NCBI RefSeq assembly: GCF_002282895.1
Contig: NZ_NRRB01000003.1
Location: forward strand, 62,001-126,000
Source: Paraferrimonas haliotis
GTDB lineage: Bacteria > Pseudomonadota > Gammaproteobacteria > Enterobacterales > Shewanellaceae
Direction: 5' to 3'
Length of the DNA: 64,000 nucleotides
How positions within the stretch are numbered: position 1 is the first letter of the stretch; each line of letters begins with the position of its first letter. This document shows positions 9,106-17,403 of the stretch, piece by piece. Below the pieces are notes generated by a model. That model made no database searches. It had not been told where the DNA came from and was given only the letters and a program-made list of their open reading frames with translations. The position numbers and the translations under genes are program-made.

Positions 9106-10833
9106 TTAAGGTGCTCGATAAGGCATCACGTTTTCAAAGTGGTACACAGGTGGCATCGACTCGGGCGCTTTGCACGTTTCTAACAACAAGGCTTCAGATA
9201 CCAACACCCATTCTTTCGAGTGACGTTTTTCAATGGTGGGCAGCTGAGCGTCGTCAAAACAGCGGCTTAATTGCTTGCGACCACCTAAAATATAACGCTG
9301 AGGCTTTTGTTTCATCCACTGTGCTGCTGCCTCCACTTCAATGCTGTGATCCACTTTATAACTGAAGTGGAAAATTTCTCGTTGAGCAAACAAAAAGTGT
9401 TGCTCTCTAAAATCCAACACCAGCACATCGGCTTCTTTGGGTAAGGTCTGTAAAGCGTTCATACTCACTTCGGGGGTACGAACCGGATTAATTAAATGAT
9501 AACCGGCAAAAGTATAATGCGCCCAAACCACAGCGAGCACTGCGTATACTCGATACAAGGCATTGTGATTACGCAGTAAGAAGATCACCACCAAGCAGCA
9601 CAACGCCCAAGAGGTAAGCATAGGCCAAAGCGGACCGGCCAAATCTTGCACCGCCACTTGTGCCTTTTCGTTAACCATTAAAATGGCCAACGCAATCAGC
9701 GGGATAACCGCCAATAGGTAGCTCAGTCCGCTCAGCACTCGAGATGGCCATAGCTTGGCCATAATTAACGGCAACAGAGGTGCTAATGCCAAAGCCAGTA
9801 TTGGTGTAAGAGGCGTCATGTAGACACCGCGTTTGCCCGGAGAGTATGAGAAAAACGCCAAGCACAACAGTAAATAACCCACCATCAATAGCCAGCGCTT
9901 ATCACCCTCTTTTATCAACTGCACCATTGGCTTCACAGCAAATACAAGCAATATTGAAGCCGGCAACCAGAAAAACGGAATCACGTTGGTAAGGTAGTAA
10001 TAAAACGGCTTAATATGATGCCAAGCGTTAGCGTAGCGCTCACCGGTTTGCTTGAACAAAATGTTATCGCGATACGCTTGAAACACCGGGTCATTACTGG
10101 CTTCCACCGTTAGGTACATGGGCACAAACCAAATGCTGCAGGCCAACAGCAAACACACGGGCCCCAGCAGCGTTTTCAGTAAGTTAGTAAACCCGAGCTC
10201 CCTAATTCGAGTGATATTAGCAATGGCAAAGGTTAGCGGCACAAACAAGGCCAATATGCCTACCCCTTTGGTTATCACCCCAAGCCCAGCAGCAAACCAG
10301 CCTAGGTAATAAAAACGCCAGCCGCCCTGCGTTAAATAGAAACGCAGAAAGCCATAAACACCTAAGATGATGAAAAAGGTAACCAGCGCGTCAATTTGAG
10401 CGGTTTTCGTTTGCAAGGTAAATTGCACGATAAAGATCAACAGCAGTCCAGCTTGAAAACCGGTTTGTTGATTCCACAAGCGTCGCCCTAAATCGTAGAT
10501 TAACGCCACGACACCTAGACCCGAAAGCAAGGATGGCAACAGAAACGACACTTTCAGTGAGCCGGTTAACCAATACCAAGCGCCAATAAACCACATCAGC
10601 ATCGGCGGTTTATCCGGATAGATCTCTCCCCCTCTAAACGGGAATAGCCATTGTCCAGACTCCACCATTTGTCGGGCGATTTGGGCAAATCGAGGTTCAT
10701 CGGCTGGCCATGGATCCCGCAAGCCTAGACCCGCTCCAAGAACGACCAAGGCAATGAGCATTAGCACCCAGAAATTTTGTGGTGCGAAAAATTCTTTCGC
10801 TAGCGGCGAATCTTTGAATTGACCTGTTTGCAT
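9106..10833 (-). CDS. GT39/ArnT-like membrane glycosyltransferase
   Basis: This 575-residue protein has about a dozen hydrophobic segments and the N-terminal acidic motif of the PMT/ArnT family: DPWPADEPRFAQIARQM (residues about 41-57), then YPDKPPMLMWFIGAWYWLTG. ArnT-type enzymes transfer a sugar from an undecaprenyl-phosphate carrier to lipid A or a similar acceptor on the periplasmic side. The soluble C-terminal domain (about residues 470-575) is present. The gene starts nine bases after the LABN gene ends and precedes the epimerase. The identity of the transferred sugar is not visible here. Confidence 0.85.
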   Translation of the reverse strand: MQTGQFKDSPLAKEFFAPQNFWVLMLIALVVLGAGLGLRDPWPADEPRFAQIARQMVESGQWLFPFRGGEIYPDKPPMLMWFIGAWYWLTGSLKVSFLLPSLLSGLGVVALIYDLGRRLWNQQTGFQAGLLLIFIVQFTLQTKTAQIDALVTFFIILGVYGFLRFYLTQGGWRFYYLGWFAAGLGVITKGVGILALFVPLTFAIANITRIRELGFTNLLKTLLGPVCLLLACSIWFVPMYLTVEASNDPVFQAYRDNILFKQTGERYANAWHHIKPFYYYLTNVIPFFWLPASILLVFAVKPMVQLIKEGDKRWLLMVGYLLLCLAFFSYSPGKRGVYMTPLTPILALALAPLLPLIMAKLWPSRVLSGLSYLLAVIPLIALAILMVNEKAQVAVQDLAGPLWPMLTSWALCCLVVIFLLRNHNALYRVYAVLAVVWAHYTFAGYHLINPVRTPEVSMNALQTLPKEADVLVLDFREQHFLFAQREIFHFSYKVDHSIEVEAAAQWMKQKPQRYILGGRKQLSRCFDDAQLPTIEKRHSKEWVLVSEALLLETCKAPESMPPVYHFENVMPYRAP

Positions 10834-10842
10834 CCTGCTCTC

Positions 10843-11124
10843 TTAATCCTGCTTGCCGGTTAAGCCAGCCTCTTTTCTAATCAACCATAAGTTACGTATA
10901 TAAACCACGGCTCCAGCGGACTGACCCACAATGAATACCGGATCTTGACGATGAATTGCATAAGCTAATAGCACCGCAGAGCCCGCTAACGAGAAATACC
11001 AAAACGCATGGGGAATAATGCTACGACGATTACGCTCGGACACGATCCATTGAACAATAAAACGGGCCGAGAATAAGGCTTGCCCAAGCATGCCAACCGC
11101 TAGCCAGATTTGTGCACTACTCAT
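10843..11124 (-). CDS. LABN (lipid A biosynthesis N-terminal) domain membrane protein
   Basis: This 93-residue inner-membrane protein has three or four hydrophobic helices. The segment FSARFIVQWIVSERNRRSIIPHAFWYFSLAGS is diagnostic of the LABN domain, found alone or fused to glycosyltransferases of lipid A modification loci. Its small size and SMR-like helix packing suggest a role in flipping or presenting a lipid-linked sugar; that is inference. It overlaps the upstream GT2 gene by four bases (ATGA), indicating translational coupling. Confidence 0.85.
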   Translation of the reverse strand: MSSAQIWLAVGMLGQALFSARFIVQWIVSERNRRSIIPHAFWYFSLAGSAVLLAYAIHRQDPVFIVGQSAGAVVYIRNLWLIRKEAGLTGKQD

Positions 11125-11888
11125 AGAATTTGTTTTACCTTAATCACTTTTGCTCGACGTTTTAGCCAAACCACGCCCAAAACGTCGACTAAGCCAACCC
11201 ACAAACGATTCCAAACGCCATAGTTGCTGGTGCCTGCCATACGTGGACGGTGATTCACCGGGTGCACCATCATTTCGAAGCCTTGGCTTTGAATCAATGT
11301 CGGAATGTAACGGTGCATGTGGTTAAAATACGGCAAGGCCATATAACGCTCTCGGATAACAGCTTTCAAGCCGCAACCCGTGTCAGGGATGCCGTCTCTA
11401 AGCATCATGTCACGAAAACCATTGGCCACTTTTGAAGACACTCGTTTCACAATGTCGTCGCGACGGTTTACTCGATGGCCAATAACGCCAACCACTTGCG
11501 GGTTTTGCTCATGGGCGTTTTGAACACTGGCTAACATGCCCGGAATATCCGCAGGATCGTTCTGGCCATCAGCATCCAATACCACCAGCCATTGTCCGCG
11601 AGCAATGCGAGCGCCGCTAATGATTGCGGTGCTTTGGCCTGTGCTTTGTTGATGCTGGATGACGCGCAGATTAGCCATTCCGTCATCACGAATGGCTTTT
11701 AACTCGTCGAAGGTACTGTCGGTACTGCCATCATCGACATAAATCAATTCGTAGTCGATGCCATCGTCACAGGCACTGCGAATTTCGTCAATTAGCGGCT
11801 TAATGTTTCCGCTTTCATTTTTGGCTGGTATCACAATCGACAGAGTCAACGATTGAGCCTCGTGCGTCTTTGGAGCTTCTACGGACAT
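11121..11888 (-). CDS. GT2-family glycosyltransferase (polyprenyl-phosphate sugar synthase-like)
   Basis: DPM1/ArnC-like GT-A fold. LSIVIPAKNESGNI opens the nucleotide-binding site, ELIYVDDGSTDST follows, and the metal-binding DADGQNDP motif is near residue 105. The C-terminal part (RMAGTSNYG, then WVGLVDVLGVVWLKRR) carries the membrane-associating segment typical of this group. The enzyme would load a sugar from a nucleotide donor onto undecaprenyl phosphate at the cytoplasmic face. The ATG at 11888 is preferred because AAAGG precedes it by six bases; an upstream in-frame codon at 11924 lacks this. It is the first gene of the operon with the LABN, GT39 and epimerase genes. Confidence 0.88.
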   Translation of the reverse strand: MSVEAPKTHEAQSLTLSIVIPAKNESGNIKPLIDEIRSACDDGIDYELIYVDDGSTDSTFDELKAIRDDGMANLRVIQHQQSTGQSTAIISGARIARGQWLVVLDADGQNDPADIPGMLASVQNAHEQNPQVVGVIGHRVNRRDDIVKRVSSKVANGFRDMMLRDGIPDTGCGLKAVIRERYMALPYFNHMHRYIPTLIQSQGFEMMVHPVNHRPRMAGTSNYGVWNRLWVGLVDVLGVVWLKRRAKVIKVKQIL

Positions 11889-12044
11889 GGAACGCCTTTG
11901 TATTAAATAAAAAAATCGGGGCATTATCCCGTAAATTAACTCGGTTTGCTAATCCAACCGCAAATAAGTGTCACAATTCCAGCCCTTGTGCTGTAAAAGC
12001 CGGCGTTCACGAATAATCTTTAAATTATTTTGTTCCACCGCTTG

Positions 12045-12060
12045 AGTGACCTAGATCACT
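12045..12060. promoter_or_regulatory. CRP-like site upstream of yffB-dapE
   Basis: AGTGACCTAGATCACT is a perfect palindrome that keeps the GTGA-N6-TCAC core of the CRP consensus, including the CTAGA-type spacer. It ends 40 bases before the yffB ATG, close to where a promoter would lie. Functional use is inferred. Confidence 0.5.
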
Positions 12061-12100
12061 TTGCAACAATAATAGACCACTTACCTAATAAGGACCGGCA

Positions 12101-12448
12101 ATGACCACCCTCTATGGAATCAAAAACTGCGATTCGGTGAAAAAAGCGCAAAAGCAGTTCGATAACAACCAATACAGCTATCAATTTCACGATTTCGTAA
12201 AGCAAGGGCTATCGCAACAGATCCTTAATCAATGGTTGCAGCTAACCGATTGGCAGACCTTGCTTAACAAGCGTTCAACCAACTATCGACAACTTCCAGA
12301 TGAGCTCAAGCAAGACCTTAACGAAGAAAAAGTCATACAACTTCTGTTAGAGAATCCTAAATTGGTGAAACGCCCAGTGATTGTTGGTGATAAAGGCATT
12401 TTAGTGGGCTACAACCAAGCCCAAATCGATGCGTGGATGGCCTCATGA
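12101..12448 (+). CDS. yffB: ArsC/Spx-family protein YffB
   Basis: This 115-residue thioredoxin-fold protein is related to glutaredoxin-dependent arsenate reductases. It opens with [16 protein letters not shown], with the single redox cysteine at C10, and ends with the conserved [15 protein letters not shown]. The family's substrate is not settled; a glutathione-linked thiol role is often proposed. As in E. coli it sits directly before dapE. Its TGA overlaps the dapE ATG (ATGA at 12445-12448). Confidence 0.9.
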   Translation: MTTLYGIKNCDSVKKAQKQFDNNQYSYQFHDFVKQGLSQQILNQWLQLTDWQTLLNKRSTNYRQLPDELKQDLNEEKVIQLLLENPKLVKRPVIVGDKGILVGYNQAQIDAWMAS

Positions 12449-13575
12449 TTTCTCGTACCACGCAATTAGCCATAGAGCTGATTAATCGCCGCTCGGTGAC
12501 GCCTGAAGATGCCGGTTGTCAAACCATGATGGCGGACATACTCAAGCCGCTAGGTTTCGATATTGAGTCTATGGTGTTTCATGACACCACCAATATGTGG
12601 GCTCGAAAAGGTAATGACGGGCCTGTATTTTGCTTTGCTGGGCACACCGACGTGGTGCCTACCGGTGATGTATCAAAATGGAAAACTGACCCCTTTAATG
12701 CTGAAATCATCGATGGTTATTTATACGGTCGGGGCGCAGCTGATATGAAAGGCTCACTGGCGGCCATGCTGGTTGCTACCGAACGCTTTGTCAACGAGCA
12801 CCCGCAGCACAAAGGCTCTATTGCGTTTTTGATCACCAGTGATGAAGAAGGCCCGTTTATTAACGGTACCGTGAAAGTCATCGAGACCCTACAAGCTCGC
12901 AACGAAAGCATTGATTGGGCCTTGGTTGGCGAACCCTCCTCGACCCATAAATTAGGGGATATCGTTAAAAACGGTCGTCGCGGCAGTTTAACGGCTGAGG
13001 TCACGGTGAAAGGCATTCAAGGCCATGTAGCCTACCCTCACTTAGCCGACAACCCCATTCATAAAGCGGCTCCAGCATTGGCGCAGTTAGCTACCACACA
13101 TTGGGACAGCGGTAACGAGTTTTTTCCACCCACCAGTTTTCAAATCGCGAACATTCATGCTGGCACCGGCGCACCGAATGTGGTTCCGGGAGACTGTTAT
13201 GTACAGTTTAACTTTCGATACAGCACCGAGGTGAGCGCCGATGAGCTAACCCAACGGGTTGCACAAACCCTTGATCAGCACCAGCTGGATTATGACATTC
13301 AATGGACCTATAACGGCAGCCCTTTTTTAACCGCAAACGGCGAATTGTTGGAAGCCACGAAACAAGCCATCGAAGAAGTTACCGGCTATGCAACCGACCC
13401 ACAGACCTCAGGCGGCACCTCTGACGGTCGTTTTATCGCACCAACCGGTGCTCAGGTTATTGAACTGGGGCCGGTTAATGCCACCATTCACAAGATTAAC
13501 GAATGCGTTAAGGTTGATGATTTAGACGTATTAACAGACGTCTATCAGCGACTGCTGGAGAAGCTGTTGTGCTAA
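12445..13575 (+). CDS. dapE: Succinyl-diaminopimelate desuccinylase DapE
   Basis: This M20-family di-zinc hydrolase cleaves N-succinyl-LL-diaminopimelate in lysine and peptidoglycan precursor synthesis. The metal and catalytic residues are in place: H67 in AGHTDVVP, D100 in GRGAADMKG, and the E134-E135 pair in SDEEGP. The ATG at 12445 ([13 protein letters not shown]) is chosen over 12433 because it aligns with family N-termini and makes the coupled ATGA overlap with yffB. At 376 residues it matches the usual length. dapA lies elsewhere in this window (22.8 kb). Confidence 0.96.
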   Translation: MISRTTQLAIELINRRSVTPEDAGCQTMMADILKPLGFDIESMVFHDTTNMWARKGNDGPVFCFAGHTDVVPTGDVSKWKTDPFNAEIIDGYLYGRGAADMKGSLAAMLVATERFVNEHPQHKGSIAFLITSDEEGPFINGTVKVIETLQARNESIDWALVGEPSSTHKLGDIVKNGRRGSLTAEVTVKGIQGHVAYPHLADNPIHKAAPALAQLATTHWDSGNEFFPPTSFQIANIHAGTGAPNVVPGDCYVQFNFRYSTEVSADELTQRVAQTLDQHQLDYDIQWTYNGSPFLTANGELLEATKQAIEEVTGYATDPQTSGGTSDGRFIAPTGAQVIELGPVNATIHKINECVKVDDLDVLTDVYQRLLEKLLC

Positions 13576-14243
13576 CGGCTAAACAATTGCTAGGGCTGGA
13601 CAACAGCCACCTGCAACGCCAAGGGGATTTGCTGTTAGAAGGCAACGCCCTAGCAAGCCTTAATCGCATGCAACAACGTGCGCTCGCCGATGGAATCCGT
13701 TTAACCGTGGCTTCCGCTCATCGCAGCTTCGATAGCCAACTGGCAATATGGAACGCCAAAGCCAACGGCCAAAGAGTGCTGCGCGACAAACAACATCAAC
13801 CCATTGACTATGATTCGTTATCTAAGTCACAGCTGGTTGATGCGATTCTTATTTGGTCGGCGCTTCCCGGGGCCTCTCGCCATCACTGGGGAACCGATGT
13901 TGACCTGTTTGACTCATCCGCGATTGCTCGCAGCGAGTTACAAATGGTGGCTGGGGAGTACCAACAAGGTGGCCCTTGTTTTCCCTTAAGTGAATGGTTA
14001 CAACAAAATGCTGCGGACTTCGGTTTTTATCGACCTTATCGCTCTCAAAGTAACGGGGTGCAACCTGAGCCTTGGCATTACAGTTACGCGCCCATCGCCA
14101 CTCAATGTTTAAATGGCTGCGATTTGAGCGCCCTTAACAAGGTCATCAAAGATGCAAACATCACCTTACAAGACGAAGTGCTGGCAAAACTTGAGCACAT
14201 ACGTAAACACTATGTTCTGCAAGTGGATCAACCACCTTGGTGA
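13569..14243 (+). CDS. M15-family D-Ala-D-Ala carboxypeptidase (VanY-like)
   Basis: Zinc peptidase of the DD-/LD-carboxypeptidase M15B type acting on peptidoglycan peptides. The zinc ligands are visible as H105 and D112 in [12 protein letters not shown] (HxxxxxxD) and H170 in EPWHYSY. The protein is 224 residues with no obvious signal peptide, which is odd for a cell-wall enzyme, although cytosolic or leaderless members exist. The GTG start at 13569 overlaps the dapE end by seven bases, so the two are translationally coupled and both concern cell-wall metabolism. Confidence 0.85.
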   Translation: MLTAKQLLGLDNSHLQRQGDLLLEGNALASLNRMQQRALADGIRLTVASAHRSFDSQLAIWNAKANGQRVLRDKQHQPIDYDSLSKSQLVDAILIWSALPGASRHHWGTDVDLFDSSAIARSELQMVAGEYQQGGPCFPLSEWLQQNAADFGFYRPYRSQSNGVQPEPWHYSYAPIATQCLNGCDLSALNKVIKDANITLQDEVLAKLEHIRKHYVLQVDQPPW

Positions 14244-14316
14244 TAACACATAAGTTTTACTACACGGCTGTCATCGAACAACGTATAATTTTCAAAACAA
14301 CAACGAGACTTAAAAA

Positions 14317-14943
14317 ATGGCTTCCATAGAAAAATTGTTTGGCAACAATAAAGACTGGGCACAACGTACCATTAACGAAGACCCCGCATTTTTCGAAACC
14401 CTTGCCCAACAACAATCTCCTGAGTATTTATGGATCGGCTGCTCCGATTCTCGAGTACCAGCTAACCAAATCATCGATTTAGCCCCTGGCGAAGTGTTTG
14501 TCCACCGCAACATTGCCAATTTAGTGATTCATACTGACTTAAATTGCCTATCCGTGATTCAGTACGCAGTGGAAGTGCTTAAGGTTAAACACGTGATGGT
14601 GGTGGGTCATTACGGTTGTGGCGGCGTAAAAGCGGCATTAGACAATCAAAAATTTGGCTTGATTGATAACTGGCTAGGCCACATTAAGGACCTAATTCGA
14701 ATTCATCAAAGCGATTTGGACAAGTTACCGGAAGATGAACGCTTTAATCGCCTATGTGAGCTCAACGTCATCGAACAGGTGGCCAACGTCTGCAATACTA
14801 CCATTATTCAAGATGCCTGGGCCCGCGGCCAAGAGTTTCAAGTTCACGGCTTAGTTTACGGCATTGATAATGGCATCTTAAACGACTTAGGCGTTACGGT
14901 TTCACGCGAGCATTGGCAGCGAGCCTGTAGTGCAAAGGACTAA
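14317..14943 (+). CDS. can: Beta-class carbonic anhydrase
   Basis: Interconverts CO2 and bicarbonate in the cytosol. The zinc ligands C42, H98 and C101 and the partner D44 occupy the same positions as in E. coli Can (CSDSRVPANQI, then VVGHYGCGGVKAAL). The 208-residue length is typical of the type II beta family, which is allosterically inhibited by bicarbonate. It lies three bases before kdsB, so the two genes are likely cotranscribed, though with no evident biochemical link. Confidence 0.95.
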   Translation: MASIEKLFGNNKDWAQRTINEDPAFFETLAQQQSPEYLWIGCSDSRVPANQIIDLAPGEVFVHRNIANLVIHTDLNCLSVIQYAVEVLKVKHVMVVGHYGCGGVKAALDNQKFGLIDNWLGHIKDLIRIHQSDLDKLPEDERFNRLCELNVIEQVANVCNTTIIQDAWARGQEFQVHGLVYGIDNGILNDLGVTVSREHWQRACSAKD

Positions 14944-14946
14944 CCC

Positions 14947-15684
14947 ATGAAAACTGTTATTCTGATCCCGGCGCGCTTTGGCTCCACTCGATTCCCGGGC
15001 AAACCACTGACACTCATTAATGGCAAACCCATGATTGAGCGAGTAATTGAGCGTGCTAAGCTGACCAAAGGCGCCGATGCCATTTACGTGGCCACCGACG
15101 ACAAGCGCATTGCCGACGTGGTTGAGAGCGCCGGTGCGTTTGCTGTGATGACGGATTCAGACTTACCCAGCGGTACCGACCGCATCAATCAGGCGGCACA
15201 ACGGATTGGCCTTAACGACGAAGACATCATTATTAATTTGCAAGGCGATCAACCGGTGGTGGATCCCAACACCTTAGAGCAACTCATTGAGCTGTTCAAA
15301 AATCATCCGGGTGAGTTTGAAATGGCCACACTTGCCTTTCAAATCACCGACGCCAAGCAAATTGCCGATCCTAACCAAGTTAAGGTGGTGTTCGATAACC
15401 AGCACAATGCCCTGTACTTTAGCCGTTCCACCATTCCCCATGGCCGTGATCAAGCCGAATTCCCTGTGTATAAGCATTTAGGTATCTATGGCTACAGCGC
15501 GGGCTTTGTGAATACCTTTGCTCATTTGCCCATGGGCCGCTTAGAAAGCTTGGAGAAACTGGAGCAACTGCGCGCCTTGGAAAACGGCTATAAAATCCGC
15601 ATTGCCATCAGTGGCATCGACTCCACCGAAGTCGACACTCCTTCCGATGTGCAACGAGCGGAACAAACGCTACAGTTAGGTTAA
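14947..15684 (+). CDS. kdsB: CMP-KDO synthetase KdsB
   Basis: Activates 3-deoxy-manno-octulosonate with CTP for lipopolysaccharide inner-core synthesis. The nucleotidyltransferase loop [15 protein letters not shown] (residues 7-21) is present, followed by [17 protein letters not shown] carries the metal-binding aspartate, and YKHLGIYGY follows. At 245 residues it is close to the E. coli enzyme. It is followed seven bases later by a DUF2897-type small gene. Confidence 0.96.
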   Translation: MKTVILIPARFGSTRFPGKPLTLINGKPMIERVIERAKLTKGADAIYVATDDKRIADVVESAGAFAVMTDSDLPSGTDRINQAAQRIGLNDEDIIINLQGDQPVVDPNTLEQLIELFKNHPGEFEMATLAFQITDAKQIADPNQVKVVFDNQHNALYFSRSTIPHGRDQAEFPVYKHLGIYGYSAGFVNTFAHLPMGRLESLEKLEQLRALENGYKIRIAISGIDSTEVDTPSDVQRAEQTLQLG

Positions 15685-15690
15685 CTTGGT

Positions 15691-15867
15691 ATGATGTCGG
15701 ATTGGGAAGTAGCGTTAATTATCGTCTTGGTAATTGGCGTAATCGCCAGTAACTTAGCCGTGTTAAAGTACTCGGCCAAGTTTAAGATGCCCCAGTTTGG
15801 TAAACCGAAACCGAAACCCAAAAAAAATACCGACAGCGAAGACAATAGCGCTAACGGGCCAACCTAA
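15691..15867 (+). CDS. DUF2897-family small membrane protein
   Basis: A 58-residue ORF starts at ATG 15691 (or 15694). It has one transmembrane helix (residues about 7-25, ALIIVLVIGVIASNLAVL), then KYSAKFKM, a Lys/Pro-rich patch (GKPKPKPKPKK) and an acidic tail. This layout, including the LKYSAKFKMP junction, is that of the DUF2897 family known in marine gammaproteobacteria. Function unknown. It is seven bases after kdsB and just before a strong terminator, so it is the last gene of the can-kdsB unit. Confidence 0.75.
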   Translation: MMSDWEVALIIVLVIGVIASNLAVLKYSAKFKMPQFGKPKPKPKKNTDSEDNSANGPT

Positions 15868-15870
15868 CGC

Positions 15871-15899
15871 AAAACGCCGCTATTTCATGCGGCGTTTTT
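15871..15899 (+). terminator. Rho-independent terminator after the can-kdsB-DUF2897 unit
   Basis: The stem ACGCCGC / GCGGCGT with an eight-base loop is followed by TTTTTA. It starts four bases after the DUF2897 stop. Confidence 0.88.
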
Positions 15900-15919
15900 A
15901 ATGACTGTCTTTTTCATAA

Positions 15920-16363
15920 CTAGTTAATGTAGTAGCCGATAACTCGCCACTCACCATCGTCCTCTAACACTAAGGTCAAGGTTTCTATGGCGTTGGCTTT
16001 GTTGCTGTATTCGGTTGTGAATTGATAAATCATGTACTGACCATCAGCAACCCCTGGCAATTCGGTGGCAAATTTTGAAGCCTTAACTTCTCGACCAATT
16101 AATTCTCCTAAAGGCTCGCGAACCTGTGCTAACGACTGCTCCCAGGTAGCTTGGTCTATAGCCTGTTGGAAAAACGCCGCTGCATTTTGCCACGATGCTG
16201 CGTATTGTTGGCTATCCACTAGCGCAAGCCAATTGCGACCGTCTTGTTCCGCCATGACGTTCGCACTCTGTTGGTCTAACGGCATGGTTTCTGCCGTTGC
16301 TGTTGACATTGCAGTTATGGAGCTTGCCAAGAACACTATGGCAAATAAACTTTGTTTAACCAT
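15920..16363 (-). CDS. Secreted DUF4019 protein
   Basis: A 147-residue protein with a clear signal peptide (hydrophobic stretch at residues 5-20, probable cleavage after ATA near residue 25). The mature part keeps the DUF4019 pattern: WLALVDSQQYAASW, AAAFFQQAI, REPLGEL, ELPGVADGQYMIYQF and WRVIGYYI. Role unknown; expected in the periplasm. It begins three bases downstream of a LysR-type regulator gene on the same strand, so the two are probably cotranscribed. Confidence 0.82.
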   Translation of the reverse strand: MVKQSLFAIVFLASSITAMSTATAETMPLDQQSANVMAEQDGRNWLALVDSQQYAASWQNAAAFFQQAIDQATWEQSLAQVREPLGELIGREVKASKFATELPGVADGQYMIYQFTTEYSNKANAIETLTLVLEDDGEWRVIGYYIN

Positions 16364-16366
16364 GGG

Positions 16367-17281
16367 TTAATCATCCTTTTTGTTTGTAAGATCGTGTTGA
16401 TGAAGTTCGGTAAGCTGTTCAACAAACCAACTACCGGCGGGCCCTAACGATAGCCAACTCACTTCAACTGGCCAAACAACCGTATTAAAATCAATGAATT
16501 CGCAGCGCAACGCCACCAGCTCCCCAGCGTCAATCAGCGGGTTAATTACATGATCAGGCATCACAGCATAGCCGACCCCTTGTCGAAGCAGTGCCAAACG
16601 CTGATTAAAGTCTACACAACTAATTAAATTGGTGCCAAATCGTATCGATTTCAGTAATTCTTCATTAACGCTATGACCTGCAACGTCAATAATTTGTATG
16701 TACTGATTGAGATCCAGCCTGGTTAGCTCACCGCGTACACTCGCCAGCGGGTGTTGAGCGCTCGCCACCAATCGCCATTGTTGAGAACCACACTCAGCCG
16801 ATTCAACCCCTGCTGGCTGTGAATACGGCGCGGGTCGAATAATGATATCCAGTTGCTGCTTGACCAAAGCTGACTCAACGTCGAAATCATCAGAATCCAG
16901 CAGCTTTAATTCCACCGCGGGATAGGTTTCAACCAGTTGTTGCAGTAACTGAGTCACATTCGCCGTCATGGCGTAAGGATGAATGCCCATCCTAAGGGTG
17001 CGTTCTTGGCCTCGCTGAAACGCTAACGCTCTGGTTTCTAGTGATTCAAGTCGAGGAATGATTTCTAAACAATGCAGATAAATTGACCGTCCAGCGTCGG
17101 TTAATTCCGGTGGTTTACCAGAGATGCGGTGGAACAATTCAATACCAAGGTCTGTTTCAAGGTGGGCAATCACTTGACTCACCGCCGACGTTGACTTGTT
17201 TAAATGCTTAGCTGCAAGAGAAAAAGAGCCTTGCTCAACGATGGCCAATAGAGTGAGCATGCGCTCAGCAGTAACTATCAT
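16367..17281 (-). CDS. LysR-family transcriptional regulator
   Basis: Residues about 8-66 form the winged HTH (MLTLLAIVEQGSFSLAAKHLNKSTSAVSQVIAHLE split across the helix pair). The rest is a periplasmic-binding-like effector domain. Length is 304 residues; an internal start at the eighth codon would also fit. It is cotranscribed with the DUF4019 gene and lies between it and the RND pump operon, but a terminator separates it from the pump on the same strand. Target and ligand unknown. Confidence 0.85.
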   Translation of the reverse strand: MIVTAERMLTLLAIVEQGSFSLAAKHLNKSTSAVSQVIAHLETDLGIELFHRISGKPPELTDAGRSIYLHCLEIIPRLESLETRALAFQRGQERTLRMGIHPYAMTANVTQLLQQLVETYPAVELKLLDSDDFDVESALVKQQLDIIIRPAPYSQPAGVESAECGSQQWRLVASAQHPLASVRGELTRLDLNQYIQIIDVAGHSVNEELLKSIRFGTNLISCVDFNQRLALLRQGVGYAVMPDHVINPLIDAGELVALRCEFIDFNTVVWPVEVSWLSLGPAGSWFVEQLTELHQHDLTNKKDD

Positions 17282-17354
17282 GATTCCCTTGGCAATAATT
17301 ATTATTAATCTTGAATAAACTCAGTCTACTACGCTTATTCTAACGGGAACAAGT

Positions 17355-17387
17355 AGCAAAAAGCCGCTCATATGAGCGGCCTTCTTT
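17355..17387 (-). terminator. Terminator of the RND efflux operon
   Basis: GCCGCTCA / TGAGCGGC makes an 8-bp stem around a two-base TA centre. On the minus strand it is followed by TTTTTGC. It lies about 25 bases past the permease stop. Confidence 0.8.
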
Positions 17388-17403
17388 TGGGCAAAGGTTT
17401 TAG

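Noticed and set aside
17282-17320. AT-rich AATAATTATTATT upstream of the LysR gene as a Fur box
   Set aside because: It is low-complexity and fits the Fur consensus poorly compared with the feoA site.
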